From Macrostomum hystrix (lineage: Eukaryota > Platyhelminthes > Macrostomidae): a DNA stretch of 64,000 bases. This document shows, piece after piece, positions 47,201 through 57,629 of this stretch. Where the stretch lies: assembly GCA_950097015.1 (NCBI GenBank), contig CATNEN010000001.1:20513501-20577500 (forward strand), read 5' to 3'. Below the pieces are notes generated by a model. The model saw only the letters and a list, made by a program, of their open reading frames with translations. It was not told where the DNA came from and did no database searches. Position numbers and translations under genes: made by a program. How positions within the stretch are numbered: position 1 is the first letter of the stretch; each line of letters opens with the position of its first letter.

Positions 47201-47277
47201 CCTCCGCAGAGCAGCCTCTTCATCTTGCCCACCCGGCCGTCGGTGGCGGCGCTCTTGAACTCCGGCAGCAGCTCCAT
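44219..47277 (-). CDS. Ankyrin-repeat / cGAS-Mab21-like nucleotidyltransferase, gene 2 (in-frame TGA)
   Basis: Exons 47277-46364, 46163-45721 and 45640-44271 match gene 1 in order, phase (2 then 1) and content. Exon 1 encodes eight ankyrin repeats (STLHWAAERGQ, TALHLACMHGH, SALHLATQNGH, SPMHCAALHGQ). The NTase core has G385-S386 (GSFSEGWSNSL), D407/D409 (DSDIDV) and D470 (PAVDLVWAF). The Mab-21-like helical part follows (LKTYIAKTLMFYVLDEIPAQ). An in-frame TGA at 44430-44432 ends the frame at 855 residues, after LDLWFE. Downstream the same frame resumes ILRSSSPDAQELLVTLEFCQ, aligning with EVLQADVPDIHDVLITMEFC of gene 1, up to a donor (GAC|gtaagt) at 44270. The last exon is unclear; a 15-bp exon 44233-44219 (RGEK, stop) is possible. 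The gene is therefore either truncated by about 55 residues, a young pseudogene, or a sequencing error. Confidence 0.8.
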
Positions 47278-47850
47278 TGTCAGTTTTTACAGCAGCTGTG
47301 CCACTTGACGTTGTTTATGTAGCAATATCCGTGGCTAAGTGTGTGCAGTTCTTGAACCAGATTTTAATTATAAACTTCTAAGTGTAGGGCTGGCCTGATC
47401 TTTGCCATCGTAGGAATGGCCTGACCAGTTTAGCCTTTAAACCCTGGCTATACCAAGCATTGTTGCGTTTAATGTTCTTACTCGTACATTGGTTTCCTTA
47501 TCGCGAGGGCCATCAATTAATGATTTTTCGCAACCTCATGCATCCTAGCCTTTCTAGTGTTAAACCTGTATTAAACCAGAGTTAACAGCAAACACTTTGA
47601 TTATAAGCGTTTATATTTCGCATAGACTTTAGCAAGTGAAGCAAGCTGCTTTTCCATGCCTGCTTCCTTTCTAATCTTATTTCTTTCTAGATCATTTTGT
47701 AACTTCACTAGACGCGTATGGAAATTTTTGTATTGGATGGATTGGGAGGAAATTTGATGTCGGTACATAGTACGTTCATATACTCGTACTCGTAGTTAGG
47801 ACAGTGTAGGATACTTAACGCTAACAAAATAATAAAATAAAAATTTACTT
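47278..47850. other. Region upstream of gene 2 and of the LINE
   Basis: Holds the presumed promoter of ANK-NTase gene 2 on the minus strand; no TATA box is apparent. Nothing else is recognised. Confidence 0.35.
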
Positions 47851-47856
47851 TATTAA

Positions 47857-50241
47857 TTGCTGGTCAAGAACCGATGTGGAAATCCAAACGCCAATTCTTC
47901 ATTTTTTACTGACTTCATCACCTCGGAGGAGCTGATCCCTCTTAACGGTTATTTTAGGCAGCGCGCTACTAAACTGCCCACTTTTTATGGTACCAACGGG
48001 CGTGTCACCCGCCTTGACTGGCTGCTCTGCCCGAAGAACAAGAAGCACATGGTCAGGAAGGTGATCAACTTTCGGCCCAAATGTATTCCGTCTGACCACT
48101 CTTTGGTTGCCTGCGACGTCGACATCCGTTGGTACACCTACAAAAAGCAGCCCCCCTTTCCTCTCTGGGCCGACCTCCGCAACCCGGCCACAAGGACAAA
48201 TTTCATTCAAAGCTTTATGAACTCCGACCCACGCCCTGATGAATCCGCTGACGCCTTTGCCCCCGCCGTCGCTTCTGCCGCCGCGACGCTGCCGAAGCGC
48301 TCCCCTCATCGGCCAAAGGCGCTTTGGGACTCCGATCCTTACGTGGAGCTGGCGAGGAGGAGGCTGCAAAAGGACGTCGCCCGTTTCGGACAGGACAACC
48401 CTGCTGCCGACAACGCGCGTGACAATCTCACCCGCACCTACTCGGATCGCACGAGACTCTTCGTTGAGGAGGCTGTCTCGGAAATCAGGGATGCAGTTGA
48501 CAACTGCAGGGACAGAGCTGCTTGGAGAGCCATAAACAACCTGACCGGCCGGAAACCAAGGCAGTGCACTGTTGTTGGCGCCGACTCGGTCGAGGACAAA
48601 AAGGCTAAGCTTGTAGAGCACTATCGGCGTGTTCTCAACGCACCTGTCCCAACTGCGGTGCTTCTCCCTGTCCCTGGCTTCACCCCTGCTCGCAGCGAGG
48701 ATTTCAATATCGGTCCTATCACGCCCTCCATGGTTCGCAACACGCTTAAAAGCATGAAGCCTGATGCTGCGCCTGGTGTCGATGGGGTGCCTCCCAGGGT
48801 CCTCAGACTTCCAGAGCTTACTTCGGTAATCACCACGCTCCTCAACAAATATTCCGTTCTTGGAGGTGACGCCGGCACCGAGGCTCCCTGCATCTGGCGC
48901 ACCTCTAAGATTGTCTCAATTCCAAAGAAGGGCCTGTCCACCTGCCTGGACAACCAGAGGGGCATCGCTCTGGAGTGTACCCTGCCAAAACTCCTCAATT
49001 CGATCCTGAGTAACAGACTGCTGCCGATCATCAACCCGCTTCTGCTGGGCGCTCAGAGTGGATTCCGCCCTGGCAGATCTACTGTTGAGCAAATAGCCAC
49101 CGTCCGCTGCATCATCGAGTCCTGCGTAACGCGGCAAAAGTCGGTGACCATCGTGTTCGTCGACTTTCGCAAAGCCTTTGACTCGGTCAGTCGAGCTGCC
49201 ATCGAGTGGCTCCTCTCTTACTACGGTGTTCCACCAACTCTAGTGACGGCAATCATGGACCTCTACTCCGACACCCGCACTTTTGTCGTGATGAGAAAGG
49301 ATGTCACCGAGACCTTCACAACCAGCTCCGGCGTTCTCCAAGGAGATACCCTAGCCCCTTTCATCTTCATCATTATCATTGATTATGTCCTTCGCCGTTC
49401 CCTCTCTGAAGACGAAGCCTATGTTGTTGTCCGCCGCCGCAGCTCGCGTCACCCTGAGACCACACTGGCTGCCCTCGCTTTTGCCGACGACATCGCCCTG
49501 GTGTGTAGAGACCCTTCGGCCGCTCAGTCAGCGCTCAACAGAATCTGCGAGGAAGGTGCCAGAGTCGGCCTCGAAGTGAACGCTCGCAAGACCGAGGTGC
49601 TCCACGTCGGCATCAGCAACCCGTCTCCTCTTACCCTTGCTAACGGTGACGAAATCTCTGTCTGCTCGGATTTTCGGTACCTCGGCTCGCTGGTGGTCTC
49701 TCCGGAGGACATCGTCGCCGATCGTCGTGCGCAAGCCTGGACAGCTGCTCGACAGCTGAGCCCCATCTTCTGCTCGCCCGTGCCTGACCAACTCAAAATC
49801 CGGATTTTTCGTGCTGCCGTAGAGCCGATATTCCTTTATGGCTTGGAGGCTCTCCCAATCACGGAATCTCGCAAGCGGGCTCTCGACGCCACTTTCAGAG
49901 CCTTCCTGCGTTTCGCTCTGGACGTTCGCTACCCCGAAAGGCTGTCAAACCGTGCGCTCGCTGCTCGCTCCTGCGTCCCGCCGGTGAGCTCCATTCTCAG
50001 GGCGCGGAGACAGCGGCTTCTCGGCCACGTGCTACGCAGCTACGGACGCGGAGAAACCAACCCCCTTGCGATCGTTGTGCTAAATCCGCCAAGCGATCCT
50101 TTTCGACGCGGACATGCGCGCACTGAAACTCTCTTAAAGACCTTCACTAATGACCTACAGGCCATCAACCTCACTCCGCTTGAGGCTACTTCCTGCCCCT
50201 CTGAGCTTTTTCGCGAGCGTGTGAGCGCTAAGGGTCTCTGA
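47857..50241 (+). CDS. 5'-truncated non-LTR retrotransposon ORF2 (endonuclease remnant + reverse transcriptase)
   Basis: About 794 codons remain open to TGA. The start is a truncation point, not a true initiation codon. The first 70 residues are the C-terminal part of an APE-type endonuclease (RVTRLDWLLCPKNK; catalytic-type SDH in CIPSDHSLV). The reverse transcriptase follows with motif A VFVDFRKAFDSV, motif B GVLQGDTLAPFIFI, motif C AFADDIAL, motif D GLEVNARKTE and FRYLGSLV. The C-terminal LRARRQRLLGHVLR element is shared by many RTE/CR1-type LINEs. The clade is not assigned. Truncation at the 5' end is typical of target-primed reverse transcription, and the open frame suggests a recent insertion. 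The 3' UTR is only about 70 bp before a G-rich array. Not a host gene. Confidence 0.88.
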   Translation: MLVKNRCGNPNANSSFFTDFITSEELIPLNGYFRQRATKLPTFYGTNGRVTRLDWLLCPKNKKHMVRKVINFRPKCIPSDHSLVACDVDIRWYTYKKQPPFPLWADLRNPATRTNFIQSFMNSDPRPDESADAFAPAVASAAATLPKRSPHRPKALWDSDPYVELARRRLQKDVARFGQDNPAADNARDNLTRTYSDRTRLFVEEAVSEIRDAVDNCRDRAAWRAINNLTGRKPRQCTVVGADSVEDKKAKLVEHYRRVLNAPVPTAVLLPVPGFTPARSEDFNIGPITPSMVRNTLKSMKPDAAPGVDGVPPRVLRLPELTSVITTLLNKYSVLGGDAGTEAPCIWRTSKIVSIPKKGLSTCLDNQRGIALECTLPKLLNSILSNRLLPIINPLLLGAQSGFRPGRSTVEQIATVRCIIESCVTRQKSVTIVFVDFRKAFDSVSRAAIEWLLSYYGVPPTLVTAIMDLYSDTRTFVVMRKDVTETFTTSSGVLQGDTLAPFIFIIIIDYVLRRSLSEDEAYVVVRRRSSRHPETTLAALAFADDIALVCRDPSAAQSALNRICEEGARVGLEVNARKTEVLHVGISNPSPLTLANGDEISVCSDFRYLGSLVVSPEDIVADRRAQAWTAARQLSPIFCSPVPDQLKIRIFRAAVEPIFLYGLEALPITESRKRALDATFRAFLRFALDVRYPERLSNRALAARSCVPPVSSILRARRQRLLGHVLRSYGRGETNPLAIVVLNPPSDPFRRGHARTETLLKTFTNDLQAINLTPLEATSCPSELFRERVSAKGL

Positions 50242-50310
50242 CTCTTCAGCGTCTTAATAATTGCTTGATGTACTTGTAAAAGCACTAGCTCAAAGTTATC
50301 CTCAACTAGC

Positions 50311-51040
50311 ATGGGGATGAGGTTGGGGATTAGGATAAGGATGGAGATAAGGATCGAGATGGGGATGGGGATGGGGGTTAGGATAGGGATGGGGATTAGG
50401 ATGGGGATTAGGATAGGGATGGGGATTAGGATGGGGATGGAGATTAAGATGGGGATTAGGATGTGGATGGGGAATAGGATGGAGATGGGGATTAGGATAG
50501 GGATGGGGATTAAGATGGGGATGGAGATTAGGACGGGGATTAGGATGGGGATGGAGATTAGGATGGGGATGGAGATTAGGATGGGGATGGAGATTAGGAT
50601 GGGGATGGAGATTAAGATGGGGATTAGGATGTGGATGCGGATTAGGATGGGGATGGGGATTAGGATGGGGATGGAGATTAGGATGGGGATGGGGATTAGG
50701 ATGGGGATGGAGATTAAGATGGGGATTAGGATGTGGATGGGGAATAGGATGGAGATGGGGATTAGGATAGGGATGGGGATTAGGATGGGGATTAAGATGG
50801 GGATGGAGATTAGGACGGGGATTAGGATGGGGATGGAGATTAGGATGGGGATGGAGATTAAGATGGGGATTAGTATGTGGATGGGGAATAGGATGGAGAT
50901 GGGGATTAGGATAGGGATGGGGATTAGGATGGGGATTAAGATGGGGATGGAGATTAGGACGGGGATTAAGATGGGGATGGGGATTAGGATGGGGATGGAG
51001 ATCAGGATGGGGATTAGGAGGGGAATGGGTTATGATGGGG
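50311..51040. repeat. G-rich hexamer-based array at the LINE 3' end
   Basis: About 120 hexamer-like steps of ggggat, ggagat, taggat and taagat form longer blocks; a block of about 220 bp recurs at about 50,480, 50,720 and 50,890. It likely grew from the short tandem tail at the 3' end of the LINE. G-runs every 6-12 bp allow G-quadruplexes. The 259-codon frame is an artefact. Confidence 0.88.
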
Positions 51041-51044
51041 ATGT

Positions 51045-52250
51045 ACAGGACTCAGTTGTTATGTGCACAATCCATCTGACAGTAAGGTGAGCAACAGTTC
51101 GTGCATTTTATCGCTGTGAGGGGAAGGAGCAAATCGGATTTGACCTATTGAAATGTGAAAAGTCAAAAGTGACTCCGGTTGTTGGCTTATTTTGAAGCGG
51201 TCCAGTTTTAAAGTAGTGCTTGAAATTAGTCCAAGGAAATGAGAATCTATTTTGCTGCTTCAGACTTCAAACGTTAATTAACAATTAGCAACAGAGCAGA
51301 GAACAGTGTATTGAATTATACAGGCCTGAACAATCAGCATTGTAAGCAGGTAACGGATAGAGCGTAAGATATAAATGACCAATTTCGAGATATCGCAAAA
51401 CTAAATAATGCTTTGGGGAGAGAGTAACACACAAAACACTAAAGTGATGAAGTTGGTAACTGGAGGAATAGATAAATAGAAACTGGTTATTGCACATCAG
51501 AGCCTGGTGTAAGCGGTGCATGCAGAGATAGGTGCACTTGGAACTTTATAAACAATCATATGAAAAATACTAAGTAATGGTTATAGAGATAGAGGAAAAT
51601 AAATATTAGTCCCAGAGTGAAATAGCAGACAGGCGGGCAATAAACTGTTTGGGCTGCCGGTTGTTTCTGAGAAAAACTAAAACAAACTATTTTAGTTGTT
51701 CAGTCGCGAAAACCTAATACTTATTTTCAAAGAGATTAACTTACTTAGAAAACATCTGGTTAGTAGGATAGTACGCAATTTTGTTATTAAAAAAATCAAA
51801 AAGACGCAAAATTGTCTTCTTAAAATTACTCGCAAAAAACGATGGTTGCGCGCTACGCTCACACCACAGAATTGTAGTCAGGATTTTTTACAATTAGAAA
51901 TTTAGTTTTCTTCTGGACGCAATAGCACAGTCAATTGTCGCTTGAACCGCAGTTAACCAACAACTCTTAACAATGCACACCAACTTAAAAATGATATTCT
52001 AGCAGGCCCAACACACACACACTTGACTACTTACAACTAATTCAGTACTAACGCTAGAATCCAATAATACAAAAAATATTCTTGCTAAAAAGCTCAAAGC
52101 GAGCAAAACATCCTACTTAAACACAGATCAGTAGGATGTTAAGAATTTTCTTTCTCGGTATAAAAATTCTGTTAAAAAAGTCGAACAACGAAAAGAAAAA
52201 ACAAGATTTCTTTAAAGAAGATTGTTTCAGAGCTTGTCCTTTCAACGCTT
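51045..52250. other. Spacer and flotillin 3' UTR, nothing else recognised
   Basis: AT-rich. The right end includes the 3' UTR of flotillin-2 (minus strand). Confidence 0.4.
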
Positions 52251-52253
52251 CTT

Positions 52254-55200
52254 TTAGGCTGTGGTGGCGCCCGGCAGTTTGCCAATGGCCTTCGACAGGT
52301 CGACGCCAGTGAGGGCCTGAACAGCGGGCGGCAGGCTGCTGAGCAGGCGGGACACCTCGCTGGTGGTGCGATCGTCGCCTAGGACAACAATCTCGTCAAT
52401 CTTTGCCAACGGAGCGGCCACTTCGGCAGCAACGCGCGGCAGAGCGTCCAGAGTCAGCTCCAGGATGGCGGCGTCGCCGTAGGCCCGGAAGGCCGACGCC
52501 TTCAGGCGCATCTCCTCGGCCTGGGCCTTGCCGACGGCCTCGATGCTGGTGGCCTCAGCGGAGCCGCGCACGCGGATGGACTCGGCCTCGGCCTGGGCCA
52601 CCTTGACCTTGCGGAAGCGATCACCGGCGGCGATGGTCTGCACCTTGAAGGCCTGGGCTTCGGCCGGGCGGCGAACGTTGGCGTCCAGCTCTTTCTCATT
52701 GCGGATGATCTCCTTCTCTTCGATCTCGATGAGCTTGCGCTTCTCGCGCACCTGAACAAATAAAAAAAAATTAGTCTTGCTTTAGAAACATATTTTGCAA
52801 TACATATCGGGATGACCGATAGTCTAATGAGGACTTTAAAAAGATACCTTACTAAATAAAAAGAGATTCGATTTATCGATACGTATAGAATGTTTTTTAA
52901 TGTAGCTAAATTAAATTTAACGATTTCAAGATTGTATTTTTCTTGTGGAAACACATGGGACACAGTTTAACGAGAAGGATTGTTACGATTTCGATACATA
53001 TCGGGTGCAGTTAAATTGGAAAGATTTTACCGATTTCGAAGAATACAGGATGCTTTCTTAACTATTTCGATACATATCGGATGTTTTTTTAACGCTTGGT
53101 AATACTAAGCGCTAGTACAGTGATCCCGGTGACTTCAAATGTCAACTAGTCAACCGTTGCTAATGCAAGCGAACTAAATGGGCCAGATTCGCGACTTAGC
53201 GCTCCCATATCATTTGAGCACAGAAACGAGTGCTCAAGTTCGGGCATTTTTAGGTACATGCATTGCCATGCGTGAAGTCTAAAGTGAGTAGGCAATCCAA
53301 TGTACATAGTCAAAACTTGGCCCGGACCTACTGTCATGTTGTTTCCTTCTTATCTGCATGCGCAAATGCAGTTATCTAATTGCAGCCCAGATAGAGTCAC
53401 CTTACTGACATTCACCAGGCTGATTAACGGCTTAACGCTTTGCCAAATATACTGGTCAGCCATTATTACTCATTCCAGATTAAAACAAAGTCATGTTTTG
53501 AATCTACAGCTACTGTCGCCTTGACCCTTTTGATCCTTCAGTGACCCAATCTAATTTTTTACAAACCTACGCCTCTGAAGTCCTTTAGCGACAATACAAC
53601 TTTTCAAACCCAATATCTGAAACTCTTCAAAACTTATACCCAACAACTCATTCTGAAATCATTCAGGAAACTTTCAGTCCTACAAACTCGATATCTGAAA
53701 TCATTCAGGAAACCTTCAGTCCTACAAACCCAATATCTGAAATCCTTCAGGAAACCTTCAGTCCTACAAACCAGATATCTGAAATCATTCAGTAAACCTA
53801 CAGCCCCACAAACCAATATCTGAAATCCGTCAGGAAACCTACAGCCCCACAAACCAATATCTGAAATCCGTCAGGAAACCTACAGCCCCACAAACCAATA
53901 TCCGAAATCCGTCAGGAAACCTACAGCCCCACAAACCAATATCTGAAATCCGTCAGTAAACCTACAGCCCCACAAACCAATATCTGAAATCCGTCAGGAA
54001 ACCTACAGCCCCACAAACCAATATCTGAAATCCGTCAGTAAACCTACAGCCCCACAAACCAATATCTGAAATTCTTCAGGAAACTAACAACCATACACAG
54101 TTACAAATCCCATTTCTGGAATCCTTCGGTGATCATACAGAACAAGGTTGTGAAAGCATGACAACTCACCTCGATCTCGATTTCCTCGGCGCGAATCTTC
54201 TGTCTCTCCTTGGCGGACTGCAGGTTGTAGGCCAGCTCAGACTCGGCCTTGGCCCTATTAACTTCCACATCGAAGGCGGCCTTCTGCATCTGGAAGGTGC
54301 GGGCGCTGTCGGCGATTCGCGAGTCCATCTCGTACTTGACATCCATGCGGGCGCGCTGGCAGGACGATTCCACAATACCGGCGTCTCGCTCGGCCTCTGC
54401 CACGCCGATGTCAGCGTCGCGTTTAACAACGGCAGTCTGGGTGCGGCCGAGGCTGTTCAGATAGTCCACCCTGTCGTAGATGTCCTTGATGGTGAAGGAT
54501 AGAATCTCGATGCCCATCTTGCCGACGTCGGGAGCGGCGACGTCGCGGACGAGCTCGGCGAATTGGTCGCGATCTTTGTAGATGGCTTCCACAGTGAGGG
54601 TGCCCAGGATGGCTCGAAGGTGACCCTCCATGGTCTGGAGGATGGTGTCCTCCATCTCCTGGCGAGACTTTCCTAGAAACTGCTCGCAGGCGGTGGCTAG
54701 AATTTCGTCGTCTCTCATCACCTTCACCTGAGCGACGCCTGAAGTGGTGAAATGGTTTTGGCCTTAGACAATAGTTGTTGACATGTAGGCTGTCCAGTTT
54801 CTAGATTCTGAACTCCACGGAAAGACTATGTTCATATAACTGTCTATGACCAATAGCAGATTTGTACATGCTCATATGGCAAGGAGCAACATTGTATTAT
54901 TTATTTCAGTTATTTCTGTTATTAAATTTACAAAACTGAATAGCATAAAAATTTTGTAGCTTATCTGGAAACTGAGACAATGTACCCTTGTTCATTTAAT
55001 AAATTCAAGCAGAACAACAAAAGTCAACAAACCTGTCACAGTGACCGCTACACCCTCAGAGGTCTCGACACTCTCACATTTTGGCTTCAGTGTAAACACC
55101 TCCAAGGTAAGTCTGGAAATAAAACATAACCAATTATGTTTATCTGTTTGTTTAAAAAGCATCATTTTAAAAAATGAATTGACTTACTTTTGAGTCTGGG

Positions 55201-56644
55201 TCACGCACCACCAGGCCCAGCCCCAACCACCAATGATGCGGCGCACACTTTGATTGCCACAGCAGCCACCTAGACAAATTTGCATGAATAAATACATCAG
55301 AAATAGCTGCATAATTTATCAATTAGATGCTTCCAGGTATATAATTTATTCACAAACTGTGAAAAAAATTGAAGATAATGTAAACACATCTGATATTGAT
55401 TGGCAAGAAATCACAAGAACCAAAAAGTTGTTGCATTTTAATTTCAAGTAGTTTCTCATTTCACATTAGTTATTTATGAAATTGCCAATTATTGTTTTGC
55501 TTTTATTTAAAAGAAAAAGTTTACATTTTCCATAAACTTATTTTAAAGAGTTGGCTAAGAAAAAAAGTACAGCAAAGTAAATAAAAAGTATAGAAGTCCC
55601 ACATACTATTTAAATGTAGAAATAAAGCAGTAAAAATTAAATGGGAATATGGAAATTTTAAGCACTAGAATATATGCCACACGGGTAAATTAGAGCAATA
55701 CTTGGAAAGATAATAAACAACAAACATAAAGCTAATAGGAAATTTCCCTAATTCTAGAAAAAAATATTTAAACAATAAAAAATTATTTTTACAAATAATA
55801 ATTTTCTTTGATTCTGTAGAATATAATTTAAATCAGTTTAGATGCAGCACTAATATTTGCCATAAAAATAGTAATTTTGAGTGTCAGAAGGCCAAACAAT
55901 ATGTATAGTAACACCAATACATAGTGTTGTACACTAATAGCACAACACTGCTTAGCTACATTTACAATCTGAAGTGTTGACATATTAACTTTTCTTCAAC
56001 TTTGTGACTTCTGATATAATACTTATAGATAGCCCTCTAGTCTTTCATTAATGACCAATTGGGTGCATTTGCTTTTTATCAAGCAGATGAGTAGCAAAAA
56101 CAGGTGACCTAGTCTTCTATGTTAATTAGCAGGCTTTGTTGTTAAATGACCTCGTCCAATCTGGACTGCAGGTCAGCCCTTTGTGGGGGCTCTACTGCTG
56201 TATATATTTTTTATACTTGTATTAAAACATTTCTATTAAAATAGAAATATAAAAGTAAAAAATAGTAATTTAGAAATATAAAAATTTTAGAAGGTCCAAA
56301 GTTTGGGTTTAGGTATTTTGAATTTAGCATTCAGTAGGCGTTATTGCTATAGTTACCATAGCGATAGGGTGCAAGTTCTTGCAATAGCACCATGGTAATA
56401 AGAACTGCATTGTGCATTTTATTTGCCTCTTCTGTCTCTTCTGTCCATCACAGTTTAAACTTAAGCTAAGCTAAGGCTAGGCCTGCTAAATAAAAAACGG
56501 ACACAAATGCATGCATGCAACATTTAGACGAGCTATATTGTCATGCTAAAACTTAGCTAGTAGTCCTAAAATTAAAAACAAATATTGAAATTTACCTGAA
56601 ATTACCAAGGCTTCATTAGGTCCAACAGTGTGAATATTTCCCAT
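52254..56644 (-). CDS. FLOT2: Flotillin-2, five coding exons
   Basis: Coding exons in order are 56644-56596, 55269-55188, 55112-55033, 54738-54170 and 52751-52254, giving 425 residues, close to the usual 428. Flotillin-2 is a scaffold of membrane microdomains on the cytoplasmic face of the plasma membrane and endosomes. Visible features: N-terminus MGNIHTVGPNEALVISGGCC with Gly2 (myristoylation) and Cys19/Cys20 (palmitoylation); GGWGWAWWCVTQTQ; the SPFH segment with LATACEQFLGKSRQEMED and VAAPDVGKMGIEILSFTIKD; then the Ala-Glu-rich coiled-coil half (ADIGVAEAERDAG, KVAQAEAESIRVRG) and the conserved tail PPAVQALTGVDLSKAIGK. The usual Cys4 is Ile. Junction phases are consistent throughout. Intron 1 is AT-rich and unique; intron 4 carries a 41-bp minisatellite. 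Identity is certain. Confidence 0.96.
53640..54085. repeat. 41-bp minisatellite in FLOT2 intron 4
   Basis: About 11 copies of a unit containing cctacagccccacaaaccaa and tatctgaaatccgtcagg. The left end (from about 53,570) is diverged; the right half is homogeneous. The same intron has dispersed cgatacatatcggatg words at 52,800-53,100. Confidence 0.88.
55270..56595. other. FLOT2 intron 1, no array
   Basis: Mostly AT-rich unique sequence, notable for having no minisatellite in a 1.3-kb intron. Confidence 0.6.
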
Positions 56645-57194
56645 AGTGCGAAACAATAGTTATCGAAATTAGCCTTGCTGCAAACTGAAATGAAAGTAGA
56701 CCAAACCTAGCTCCAAGACTAGCTGTAATGAATTTGAAGGCGTGGATTGCAGTCTATAAATAGTTGAAAAAAATGCCAATAGTCAAATTCGAAATAATAC
56801 TGAGTGAGTTTCGTGAAGAAAATATACTTATTAGTATATTTTTTAAACAATATTTTAGACTAACTTAAAAAATACTTGCTTTAGGCTAACTACTTAAGTA
56901 ATATAAGAACAGCGTGACTTTGTTAACTTTTGTAACTATATTAAATTCATAAACGTTCATATGAATTCCAAGAAAAGCCCGTGCCATGTTTCAAGAAGTG
57001 CCATGTAACTATTATTTTGCTCCAAATAAATTAACCCTAAGACGAGGCGAAGTCTCTAAGATTCTACTAAAAAGTTTGAATATTCAATTAATATTTGAAA
57101 ATGAGAAAATAAAAAAATTCTAATTAGATTTGGATTTATTAATGTTGTAGACTATGTAATATACTGTTTTCGAGTTTCGTTTTAGGTAAGCCTA
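56645..57194. other. FLOT2 upstream region
   Basis: Likely promoter and 5' UTR of flotillin-2 on the minus strand; no element stands out. Confidence 0.35.
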
Positions 57195-57200
57195 TTCTAT

Positions 57201-57623
57201 TGGTACCTGGACACTTCGTCATCTTACAACTTCGTCATCCAGATGACGATCTGTCCAATATCTCAGAGGGTGGATGACGAAGAGACTTAGACTTGTGGAC
57301 ACTTCGTCATCTATAAAACAAAAGTTTTCAAAGTTAGAACAGAACCACCCCTCCCCACCTCCTCACATCGTGTTGGCACCTATCTTTCTACTCTTATAAT
57401 GAAATCAGTTTTGACACCTCTTTTGACAATTTAGAGTGTGAAGTGTGTTCACACCTCTGCCCCACCACCCCACCCTCACTTTATTGATGACGAACTTGAT
57501 TGCTTGTTATTAGTAGATGACGAACTGACCAAACTTTAAAGCATGCCAATTGGCTGGATGACGAAGTGTTCTACCTTCCAAGTGGATGACGAAGTTGTAA
57601 GATGACGAAGTGTCTAGGATCCA
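57201..57623. mobile_element. MITE with cttcgtcatc-type inverted repeats
   Basis: The left end tggtacctggacacttcgtc and right end (complement tggatcctagacacttcgtc) match over about 40 bp with four or five mismatches. The direct repeat ttctat flanks it (57195-57200, 57624-57629). Inside, the word gatgacgaa or its complement recurs about ten times in both orientations. A 6-bp duplication does not point clearly to one superfamily. No coding potential. Confidence 0.75.
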
Positions 57624-57629
57624 TTCTAT

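Noticed and set aside
47899-49034. Minus-strand frames of 137-240 codons
   Set aside because: Antisense shadows of the reverse transcriptase frame.
50311-51090. 259-codon Met/Gly/Ile-rich frame after the LINE
   Set aside because: Translated hexamer array.
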